38,686 bases of DNA, from positions 1-38,686 of the forward strand of contig JAICEW010000016.1 of NCBI GenBank assembly GCA_025923995.1, written 5' to 3'. Both the position numbers and the translations under genes were made by a program. This document shows, piece by piece, positions 1 to 6,221 of the stretch; positions within the stretch are counted from its first letter, which is position 1; each line of letters starts with the position of its first letter. Source of the stretch: Vicinamibacteria bacterium. GTDB taxonomy: Bacteria > Acidobacteriota > Vicinamibacteria > Fen-336. Below the pieces are notes generated by a model. That model ran no database searches. It was given only the letters and a program-made list of their open reading frames with translations, and was not told where the DNA came from.

Positions 1-546
1 ATCTTCACCACGGTCGCGGACAACCAGACCAAGGTGGAGGTGCACGTGCTGCAGGGCGAGAGCGACATGGCCGCCTACAACAAGAGCCTGGCCAAGTTCG
101 AGCTCACCAACATCCCGCCGTCGCCCAAGGGCGTGCCGCAGATCGAGGTCAGCTTCGAGATCGACGTCAACGGCATCATGTCCGTCGCGGCGCAGGACCA
201 GGCGACGGGACGGAGCCAGTCGATCGTGATCCACCCCTCCGGCGGCCTCAGCCAGTCCGAGCTGTCGCGGCTCGTGAACGAGACGCGCCTGCGCGAGCAG
301 ACCGAGAAGAGCCGCAAGGAGCAGGACGCCGTGATCCGCCAGCTGGAGGGCCTGGTGACCAACACCATGCGCTCGGTGCAGGCGCTCGAGGGCAAGCTCA
401 CCTCGGACGAGCAGGAGCACATCCTGGAGGCCATGGAGAAGGCGAAGAAGGCGCGCATGGAGCCCAACCTGGAGGAGCTCAAGGTGCGCCTCGCCGAGAT
501 GGAGAAGGCGGCCAGCCTCATCGGCCAGGCCATGCTCCGGCCCTGA
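1..546 (+). CDS. dnaK: Molecular chaperone DnaK (Hsp70), C-terminal part
   Basis: The frame is open from the window edge; 181 C-terminal residues are present and the start lies outside. Visible are the end of the beta-sandwich substrate-binding domain (HVLQGE, then [16 protein letters not shown]) and the alpha-helical lid. Hsp70 binds exposed hydrophobic peptides in the cytoplasm in an ATP-driven cycle with DnaJ and GrpE. The protein stops at MLRP straight after the lid, so the long disordered acidic tail found in E. coli DnaK (ending EEVKDKK) is absent. Its TGA overlaps the dnaJ ATG by one base (TGATG), so the pair is translationally coupled. Family identity is certain from the sequence; the upstream nucleotide-binding domain is not visible. 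Confidence 0.96.
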   Translation: MFTTVADNQTKVEVHVLQGESDMAAYNKSLAKFELTNIPPSPKGVPQIEVSFEIDVNGIMSVAAQDQATGRSQSIVIHPSGGLSQSELSRLVNETRLREQTEKSRKEQDAVIRQLEGLVTNTMRSVQALEGKLTSDEQEHILEAMEKAKKARMEPNLEELKVRLAEMEKAASLIGQAMLRP

Positions 547-1667
547 TGGTGACGCGCACCCAGGTCGACTACTACGAGGTCCTGGCCGTGTCGCGGCAGG
601 CGACCGACCAGGAGATCAAGTCCGCCTACCGCAAGCTCGCCCTCAAGTACCATCCCGACCGCAACCCCGGGGACAAGGACGCCGAGGAGAAGTTCAAGGA
701 GGCGGCGCAGGCCTACGCCATCCTGAGCGACCCGGAGAAGCGCCGCCGCTACGACACCTTCGGCCACGCGGGCGTGGCCGGGAGCACCGGCGGCTTCGAT
801 CCCAGCGTCTTCTCCGACTTCGGCGACATCCTGGGCGACCTGTTCGGGCTGGGCGACCTGTTCGGACGGCGGCAGCGCGGCGGCCCGCGGCGCGGCGCCG
901 ACCTGCGCTACAACCTGGACCTCACGCTCGAGGAGGCGGCGTTCGGGACCGAGACCCACATCCAGATCCCCCGCCTCAACAACTGCGCGACCTGCGAAGG
1001 CAGCGGCGCCACGCCGGGCACGCAGCCGACCACCTGCTCCGCCTGCGGCGGCGCCGGCCAGGTGACGTTCCAGCAGGGCTTCTTCAGCGTCGCGCGCACC
1101 TGCGGCCGCTGCCGTGGCACCGGGCGCATCGTCACCAGCCAGTGCAAGGACTGCAAGGGCCAGGGCCAGGTGCCGATCGAGCGCAAGCTGCAGATCAAGA
1201 TCCCGCCGGGCGTCGACACCGGCAGCCAGCTCCGCATCTCGGGTGAAGGCGAGCCCGGCACCCAGGGCGGCCCGCCCGGAGACCTGTACGTCGTCGTCCG
1301 CGTCGAGGAGCACGAGTTCTTCAAGCGCGACGGCACGAGCCTCGTGTGCGAGCTCCCGATCAACGTGGCGCAGGCCGCGCTGGGCGCGTCGCTCGAGGTG
1401 CCGACGCTCGACGGCGGCAAGGCGAAGGTCCAGGTCCCCGAGGGCACGCAGCCGGGCGCGACGTTCCGCGTGAGGGGCCACGGCGTCCCCCACCTGGGCT
1501 CGCGCGGACGGGGCGACCTCCACGTGGTGATCCGCGTGGTGGTCCCCAAGCACCTCAGCGGCGATCAGCGCAAGCTCCTCCAGCAGCTCGACAAGACGCT
1601 GCCGACGCCGGAGCTGCGCGAGAAGGACCGGTCGATCTTCGAGAAGATGAAGGACATCCTCTCGTAG
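546..1667 (+). CDS. dnaJ: Chaperone protein DnaJ (Hsp40, type I)
   Basis: 373 residues, the usual length for a type I Hsp40. The J domain covers about residues 1-72 with the HPD motif at 36-38, which stimulates the DnaK ATPase. A Gly/Phe-rich linker with repeated GD(I/L) units follows (about 73-112). The zinc-binding domain has four CxxCxGxG repeats (Cys pairs 147/150, 164/167, 186/189, 200/203), then the two beta-barrel C-terminal substrate-binding domains. The protein acts in the cytoplasm, delivering unfolded clients to DnaK. The ATG overlaps the dnaK stop by one base. A GC-rich stem-loop lies 35 bp downstream. grpE is not in the window. Confidence 0.97.
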   Translation: MVTRTQVDYYEVLAVSRQATDQEIKSAYRKLALKYHPDRNPGDKDAEEKFKEAAQAYAILSDPEKRRRYDTFGHAGVAGSTGGFDPSVFSDFGDILGDLFGLGDLFGRRQRGGPRRGADLRYNLDLTLEEAAFGTETHIQIPRLNNCATCEGSGATPGTQPTTCSACGGAGQVTFQQGFFSVARTCGRCRGTGRIVTSQCKDCKGQGQVPIERKLQIKIPPGVDTGSQLRISGEGEPGTQGGPPGDLYVVVRVEEHEFFKRDGTSLVCELPINVAQAALGASLEVPTLDGGKAKVQVPEGTQPGATFRVRGHGVPHLGSRGRGDLHVVIRVVVPKHLSGDQRKLLQQLDKTLPTPELREKDRSIFEKMKDILS

Positions 1668-1702
1668 GCTTCCGGCCGGCCTCATCTCAAGTTCTGGAAT
1701 CT

Positions 1703-1733
1703 GCGCCCGGCCGCCCTGCGCCATGCCGGGCGC
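1703..1733 (+). terminator. GC-rich stem-loop after dnaJ
   Basis: Perfect 9-bp inverted repeat GCGCCCGGC (1703-1711) / GCCGGGCGC (1725-1733) with a 13-nt loop, 35 bp after the dnaJ stop and about 90 bp before the next gene. No T-tract follows, so it may act as a Rho-assisted terminator or 3'-end stabiliser rather than a classical intrinsic terminator. Confidence 0.4.
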
Positions 1734-1822
1734 CCCGCGACGCAGCGCGGAGAACCTGACTCTCCCTCCTGGACCCGGTCTTGCACAAGGGCGACGCGCC
1801 TGCCTGGAGGAAGGCCCGCCCG

Positions 1823-3412
1823 ATGCAACGTCTCCGAGTCGGCGTCCTCGATCTGATGACCAAGGGCCCCACCCGCGCCTTCTGGGGGCGGCTCATGCAG
1901 CCCAACTTCGCGAGCATCATGCCGCAGGTGGTCGCCGTGTGGTGCGAGCAGGCGGGGCACGACGTGCGCTTCCTCTGCTACACGGGCGGCGAGGACCTCA
2001 CGCGCGACCTGCCGTCCGACGCGGACGTGATCTTCATCGCCGCCTACACGCAGTCGGCACACCTCGCCTACTCCCTGAGCAACCTCTATCGGAGACGCGG
2101 AGTGGTGACGGTGCTGGGCGGGCCCCACGCGCGCTGCTACCCCGACGACGCGGCCCGGTACTTCGACTACGTGGTGGGCTTCACGGACCAGGCCCTGGTG
2201 CAGGACGTCCTGCGCGACGCGACGCCGCAGCACCCGGGGGTGCAGCTCTCGGCGGCGCGCCAGCCCACGCACCTGCCGGGCATCGAGCGGCGATGGAACT
2301 TCATCGCCCCCACCATCGCCCGTACGCCCATCCTCAAGATCGTTCCGACGCTGGGCAGCCTGGGCTGCCCCTACACCTGCCCCTTCTGCATCGACGCGGT
2401 GGTCGACTACCAGCCGCTCGACACCCGGCAGATCAAGGAAGACCTCCGGTTCCTGCTGACGCGGCTGAAGCGTCCGCTCGTGGGCTGGCACGATCCGAAC
2501 TTCGGCGTCCGCTTCGAGCAGATCATGTCGGCGATCGAGGAGGCCGTCCCCCGCGACCGCATCGACTTCGCCGCCGAGAGCAGCCTGTCGCTGCTCTCCG
2601 AGGACCGGCTGGGCCGGCTGCGCGCGAACGGCTTCAAGGCCATGCTGCCCGGGGTCGAGTCCTGGTACTCGCTGGGCGGCAAGTCGAACACGGGCCGGGC
2701 CGCCGGAGCCGAGAAGGTGGGCAAGGTCGCCGATCACCTCAACACCGTCCAGCGGTACATCCCCTACGTGCAGGCCAACTTCGTGCTCGGACTCGACGAT
2801 GACGAGGGCGAGGAGCCGTTCGAGCTGACTCGCCGCTTCGTCGACCTGGCGCCTGGCATCTTCCCGGCCTACTCGCTGCTCTCCGCGTTCGGCCAGGCCG
2901 CGCCGCTCAACCTGGCCCTCCAGCGCGATGGACGCGTCCTGCCCACGCCGTTCCATTTCCTCGACAACAACCGCGCAACCAACGTGCGCCCCAGGCACTA
3001 CACCTGGACCGCGCTGTACGACCACGTGATCGCGCTCAGGCGGCACTCGTTCTCGTGGCGCGCGGTGGCCCGGCGCTTCCAGGCGAACCAGGGAACGGTC
3101 CCTCGCTGGCTGAACGCGGTGCGTGCGCGCTCGTCGGAGGGCTCGGGCCGCATACGCTACGACACCACGGTCCGTCGCCTGCTGGACACCGACGCGGGCC
3201 TCCGGCGCTTCTTCGAGGGCGAGACGAGCGCCGTGCCCCGCTTCTACCTGGACCAGATGCGCTCGGACCTGGGCCCGTTGTGGGGGGCGCTGCCGGACGG
3301 TGCGTTGTCCCACGATCCGAACGCCTACTGGCGGGCCCAGGCCGCGCCTGCGGCCGGACCGCATCCGGGGGCTAGGAGCGCACCAGGCCCGTCATCTGCT
3401 GGAGGATGGTGA
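1823..3412 (+). CDS. B12-binding-domain-type radical SAM protein
   Basis: 529 residues from the ATG at 1823, chosen because GGAGGAAGG lies 8 nt upstream; an ATG at 1781 in the same frame has no such site. Residues about 1-150 look like a Rossmann-type cobalamin-binding domain (ending in the VLGGPHA segment at 97-103) but I do not see the DxHxxG motif for base-off B12. The radical SAM cluster site is GCPYTCPFC, with CX3CX2C cysteines at 182, 186 and 189, which would bind a 4Fe-4S cluster and cleave S-adenosylmethionine. A long C-terminal extension (about 380-529) is unassigned. The substrate is unknown. The gene stands alone and its last 41 bp overlap the convergent gene ending at 3372. Confidence 0.85.
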   Translation: MQRLRVGVLDLMTKGPTRAFWGRLMQPNFASIMPQVVAVWCEQAGHDVRFLCYTGGEDLTRDLPSDADVIFIAAYTQSAHLAYSLSNLYRRRGVVTVLGGPHARCYPDDAARYFDYVVGFTDQALVQDVLRDATPQHPGVQLSAARQPTHLPGIERRWNFIAPTIARTPILKIVPTLGSLGCPYTCPFCIDAVVDYQPLDTRQIKEDLRFLLTRLKRPLVGWHDPNFGVRFEQIMSAIEEAVPRDRIDFAAESSLSLLSEDRLGRLRANGFKAMLPGVESWYSLGGKSNTGRAAGAEKVGKVADHLNTVQRYIPYVQANFVLGLDDDEGEEPFELTRRFVDLAPGIFPAYSLLSAFGQAAPLNLALQRDGRVLPTPFHFLDNNRATNVRPRHYTWTALYDHVIALRRHSFSWRAVARRFQANQGTVPRWLNAVRARSSEGSGRIRYDTTVRRLLDTDAGLRRFFEGETSAVPRFYLDQMRSDLGPLWGALPDGALSHDPNAYWRAQAAPAAGPHPGARSAPGPSSAGGW

Positions 3413-4208
3413 TGGTGCGGCTCGAATCCTCCCAGACCTCCTTGAACACGTTCGCCTCCCGCATCCTGCGGTCCGCTTCGCGCGCCTCCTTGAGCACATC
3501 GTCCACGATGGGGCCAACGCTCTTCGGATTCACGATGCCGGCGTCGGCTCGGGCACGCAGGTCGCGGCTCACGGCCGCGAAGTAGTGGAGCTCGCCCAGG
3601 AACTGCTGGCCGCGGCTCGCGTAGCTTCCGAGCTCCTCGCGGGCGCGGCCGTAGGCCCTCGCGGCGCTCCCCTCGAGCTCGGCGGCCAGGTCGCGGAACT
3701 CCTGGAGCGGCGCCCCGGCCAGCGCGGGCACCACGTAGGGCGGTGGCACGTTCACCTCGCCGCCCGCCAGGGACAGCTGCATCAGCCCGAGCACCGCGCC
3801 CACGGCCGCCCATTCGGGGTAGGTGCTCGGGAGGACGCCCGCGGCGCGGAGCCGCTCCTCGACGGCGCGGGACACCTCGGTCAGCGCGGCCACCCGCGGA
3901 GCCGGGTCGAACCGCGCCGCGGGATACTCGTCCAGCGCGGCCCGGAAGTCCCGAGTGGAGCGCGCGAAGGCACGGATGGACGACAGGAACCTCGTGTCGG
4001 TCCGCGCACCGGAAAGGACCGCGTCGCCCGCCCCTTCGAGCAGGCCTTGCGCGGTCTCGTCGAGATGGCGGGCGAGCGAGCGCATGGTCTCGTAGCGCCT
4101 GGCGTCGAGTGGCCGCGCCGCGCTCGCCTCGCTTGCCCTCGCCGCCGCCGGGGCGGCCAGCAGCAGGCTGGTGACGGCCGCGCGGGCCAGCGCCGGGCGC
4201 CAGCTCAC
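3372..4208 (-). CDS. Secreted alpha-helical protein of unknown function
   Basis: 278 residues from a GTG at 4208-4206. The GTG overlaps the TGA of the upstream gene (GTGA, 4208-4205), which fixes the start and indicates translational coupling. A signal peptide is clear (VSWRPALARAAVTSLLLAAP, then an A-rich cleavage region near residue 26). The mature protein is predicted mostly helical and charged, with no cysteine pattern and no motif I recognise. It is the last gene of the four-gene operon headed by the GlsB/YeaQ gene, so it probably works in the periplasm with the CX6C repeat protein. Its 3' end overlaps the convergent radical SAM gene by 41 bp. Function not inferred. Confidence 0.75.
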   Translation of the reverse strand: MSWRPALARAAVTSLLLAAPAAARASEASAARPLDARRYETMRSLARHLDETAQGLLEGAGDAVLSGARTDTRFLSSIRAFARSTRDFRAALDEYPAARFDPAPRVAALTEVSRAVEERLRAAGVLPSTYPEWAAVGAVLGLMQLSLAGGEVNVPPPYVVPALAGAPLQEFRDLAAELEGSAARAYGRAREELGSYASRGQQFLGELHYFAAVSRDLRARADAGIVNPKSVGPIVDDVLKEAREADRRMREANVFKEVWEDSSRTITILQQMTGLVRS

Positions 4209-5089
4209 CGCGTGCCCCCTCCCGGGGGGAGGGCCGACACTTCGGACGGGCTCAAGCGCGATCGGTCGCAGTACCCCTGACCGCTCCGGCACGCCTGGAG
4301 GTTGCGCCGGCGCTCGCTGGCCGCCAGGGCGCCGGCTTCGCGCGGGCTCAAGAGGGAGTAGTCGCACGTCTCGCCACCCGAGCGGCACGTCTCGAGGTTG
4401 CGCGCTCGGGCCGCAAGGTCGACGCTGGCCGCTTCTCTCGGGCTGAGCCGCGACCGGTCGCACGCATCCCAGCCGCCCATGCATCTCCAGAGGTTTCGCT
4501 CGCGGGCCTCGTGCTCGACCTCGCGCGCCTCCCGTGGCGTGAGCACCCCCGGGTCGCAGCTGGCGAACCCCGACGTGCAGTCGGCCACCGTGCGCTCGCG
4601 CTGGCTACGCGCGATCTCGGCCTCGTCGGCCGGTGTGAGGGAGGATCGGTCGCACGATCCGACTCCGCTTCGGCAGGCCGAGACCATGCGTGCGCGCTCC
4701 TCCCCCGCGACTTCGCGCGCCTCCGAGGCCGTGAGCCGCGAACGGTCGCAGGGACCGATGCCGTCCCGGCAGCTCGACACGTTGCGGTCGTGCCGCGCCA
4801 GAGCTGCTGCGTTCGCCTCCGCGGGGGTGAGCTGCGCCGGATCGCAAGCCGCTGCGCCGCGCCGGCACTCCTGCAGGTTCCGCGCACGATCCGCGGCCGC
4901 GACGGCGGAGGCGTCCGACGGCGACAGGAGGGTGCGGTCGCATGTGGACGCACCTCGCTTGCAGTCCGAGAGGTTGGCCGTCTCGTCCGCCGCGGCGGAC
5001 AGGGCGCCCGCACAGAGAGCGAGGCCCAACACGCGCAGGCACCTCGTAGTCGTCGCTCTCACTCCCCATCGCGGCGGACGGACCTTCAT
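4205..5089 (-). CDS. Secreted protein of eight tandem 32-residue CX6C repeats
   Basis: 294 residues from the ATG at 5089-5087, which overlaps the upstream stop (ATGA). Residues 16-34 form a hydrophobic signal peptide (RCLRVLGLALCAGALSAAA). The rest is eight head-to-tail repeats of exactly 32 residues without a single indel. Cysteine pairs are at 43/50, 75/82, 107/114, 139/146, 171/178, 203/210, 235/242 and 267/274. The repeat consensus is roughly RNLxxCRxGxxxCDxSxLTP, followed by xEAxxVAxxxRx. Sixteen cysteines in a secreted protein suggest one disulfide per repeat and a regular solenoid, or metal/ligand binding; this is inference. I do not recognise a named family. It is the third gene of the operon behind a sigma-54-type promoter. 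Confidence 0.85.
   Translation of the reverse strand: MKVRPPRWGVRATTTRCLRVLGLALCAGALSAAADETANLSDCKRGASTCDRTLLSPSDASAVAAADRARNLQECRRGAAACDPAQLTPAEANAAALARHDRNVSSCRDGIGPCDRSRLTASEAREVAGEERARMVSACRSGVGSCDRSSLTPADEAEIARSQRERTVADCTSGFASCDPGVLTPREAREVEHEARERNLWRCMGGWDACDRSRLSPREAASVDLAARARNLETCRSGGETCDYSLLSPREAGALAASERRRNLQACRSGQGYCDRSRLSPSEVSALPPGGGTR
4211..4978 (-). repeat. Eight in-frame 96-bp tandem coding repeats
   Basis: The DNA counterpart of the 32-residue CX6C repeats, running with an unbroken 96-bp period. The copies are diverged at DNA level (only the Cys, Cys-Asp, Leu-Ser/Thr-Pro and Glu-Ala codons stay constant), so the array is old and held by selection on protein structure rather than a recent slippage expansion. 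Confidence 0.85.
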
Positions 5090-5346
5090 GGGGTTCGCTT
5101 TCGCCGGGACGACACGGCGGGCGCGCGGACCGACCCGGGGCTCTCTTCGTGGTCCACGTCGTCGAGGACCTGCACCAAGGATCGAGGCGCCCTCCGGACC
5201 ACCGCCGCGATCGACAAGGCGATGGCGGCCAGCGCCAGCGTCACCCACGCGAGGCCCCTGAGCCCGAAGCCCTGGGGCGCGAGGATGGCGTATACGGCCG
5301 CTACGGCCACGCACAACGAAACGACACTGACTGTGAGGTTGGACAT
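5086..5346 (-). CDS. Small two-TM inner-membrane protein
   Basis: 86 residues. Two hydrophobic segments are evident (about residues 5-24 and 30-51), followed by a polar C-terminal tail rich in Asp/Glu then Arg/Lys (VLDDVDHEE ... SSRRKRTP). By the positive-inside rule the tail is likely cytoplasmic. No named domain recognised. It starts 12 bp after the GlsB/YeaQ-type gene and its TGA overlaps the ATG of the CX6C repeat gene (ATGA), so it belongs to the same operon. The context suggests an envelope-stress role; this is inference only. Confidence 0.75.
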   Translation of the reverse strand: MSNLTVSVVSLCVAVAAVYAILAPQGFGLRGLAWVTLALAAIALSIAAVVRRAPRSLVQVLDDVDHEESPGSVRAPAVSSRRKRTP

Positions 5347-5358
5347 GTGCTTGATGCC

Positions 5359-5625
5359 TCAGCGTGCCGAAGCGAACCGGTTGAAGACGCCCAGCGCCCG
5401 AAGCGCCCCGATCAGGGCCGACGCTCCCAGGATCGCGACGATCCAGCCGCCCACTGGCCCGAGAGGGCCGACGTGGATGGCGCTGGCCAGGGCCAGTCCG
5501 AGCAACGACCCCACGATGCCGACGATCACGTTGGCCAGGATCCCCATCTGCGCATTGGTCTTCATCAGGATGCTGGCCAGCCAGCCGACGACCCCTCCGA
5601 TGATCAGTGTCCACAGGACGCTCAT
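5359..5625 (-). CDS. GlsB/YeaQ/YmgE family stress-response membrane protein
   Basis: 88 residues from the ATG at 5625-5623, which is preceded by GGAGGAG; the frame stays open further upstream but without a better site. Three glycine-rich transmembrane segments and the family pattern at the start (GGVVGWLASILMK) and in the middle (NVIVGIVGSLLGLAL) identify the transglycosylase-associated/GlsB family. Members are small inner-membrane proteins induced by acid, osmotic or general stress; their biochemical role is unresolved. It is the first gene of a four-gene minus-strand operon. A sigma-54-type -24/-12 element lies about 60 bp upstream. Confidence 0.92.
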   Translation of the reverse strand: MSVLWTLIIGGVVGWLASILMKTNAQMGILANVIVGIVGSLLGLALASAIHVGPLGPVGGWIVAILGASALIGALRALGVFNRFASAR

Positions 5626-5681
5626 GTCTCCTCCTCGCCGTCGGCCAGGAATGGCGCACTGGCGGTGGCTGCTGGTGAAAC

Positions 5682-5697
5682 AGCAAGAGCCGAGCCA
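5682..5697 (-). promoter_or_regulatory. Sigma-54 -24/-12 promoter element for the GlsB/YeaQ operon
   Basis: On the minus strand TGGC (5697-5694), seven bases, TTGCT (5686-5682): an exact match to the invariant -24 GG / -12 GC spacing of sigma-54 promoters (TGGC-N7-TTGCW). The predicted start is near 5671, giving a leader of about 46 nt before the ATG at 5625. A NtrC-family activator is encoded in the divergent operon. Confidence 0.65.
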
Positions 5698-5868
5698 TGG
5701 CGCACGCACGCTGCCGGCGCGACAGCTGCCGCCACGCTTCGAAGTTCCCGAGCCGGACATCGCGTTTTCTGTAATCCGCTGCATTGGTGGCCGCCCTCTC
5801 CTGCGCACGTCTCGATCGCCCGCTGCGGCGGTGGCGCTTCAAGCCGGGCTCGTGGTCCGTGGAAGTGA
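5698..5868. promoter_or_regulatory. Shared upstream region between two sigma-54-type promoters
   Basis: 171 bp without a credible gene, lying between the two -24/-12 elements. This is where an NtrC-type activator would be expected to bind upstream of both. Visible symmetric or repeated elements are the palindrome CTTCGAAG (5737-5744) and two GCTGCCG copies 15 bp apart (5710 and 5725). None is proven to be an enhancer site. Confidence 0.4.
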
Positions 5869-5884
5869 TGGCCCTGGTCTTGCT
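5869..5884 (+). promoter_or_regulatory. Sigma-54 -24/-12 promoter element for the YtxH-kinase operon
   Basis: TGGC (5869-5872), seven bases, TTGCT (5880-5884). The GG and GC dinucleotides have canonical sigma-54 spacing. With -12 at 5883 the transcript would begin near 5895, precisely at the AAGGAGG Shine-Dalgarno sequence (5895-5901) of the YtxH gene, so the leader would be only about 11 nt. Confidence 0.65.
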
Positions 5885-5905
5885 GGATCGAGGCAAGGAG
5901 GTTCC

Positions 5906-6154
5906 ATGAGCCAACGCATCGAGTACTGGACGTGGCTGAGCGGTTTTCTCGCCGGAGGGCTCGCAGGTGCGGGGGCCGCCCTGCTGTTGGCTCCCCGGTC
6001 GGGCAGGGACACGCGCGGACGCGTGGGACGCAAGCTGCGTCGCGCCGCCCGCGTCGCCCGCGAGCTGCGGGATCGCGAGCTCGTGGACCAGTCGGCGCTC
6101 GCCGGCAACGGAGGGCGCGCGGCGCCCCGCGAACCCGCACAGCCGGTCGAGTAG
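5906..6154 (+). CDS. YtxH-like small membrane protein
   Basis: 82 residues from the ATG at 5906, directly behind AAGGAGG. The N-terminal segment WLSGFLAGGLAGAGAALLLA is a single transmembrane helix followed by APRSGRDTRGRV, the signature of the YtxH/gas-vesicle-like stress family (membrane anchor, then APxSG-type turn and a basic helical tail). Such proteins are small general-stress membrane proteins without known enzymatic activity. It is the first gene behind the rightward sigma-54-type element and is followed 67 bp later by the first histidine kinase, so it may be a target and/or part of the signalling operon. Confidence 0.85.
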   Translation: MSQRIEYWTWLSGFLAGGLAGAGAALLLAPRSGRDTRGRVGRKLRRAARVARELRDRELVDQSALAGNGGRAAPREPAQPVE

Positions 6155-6221
6155 CGGGCCCGCCCTGACTCCGCTGGGGAGACTCACGACCGCACCAACC
6201 GCGCCGAAAGGGCTGCCCAGG

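Noticed and set aside
4211-4978. The 96-bp periodicity as a CRISPR or minisatellite
   Set aside because: It is an in-frame protein repeat with diverged copies and no spacers.
5670-5685. TGCTG-gtgaaa-CAGCA hairpin upstream of the GlsB/YeaQ gene
   Set aside because: A 5-bp stem over the predicted start of the sigma-54 transcript is too weak to call, and much of it is the -12 element itself.
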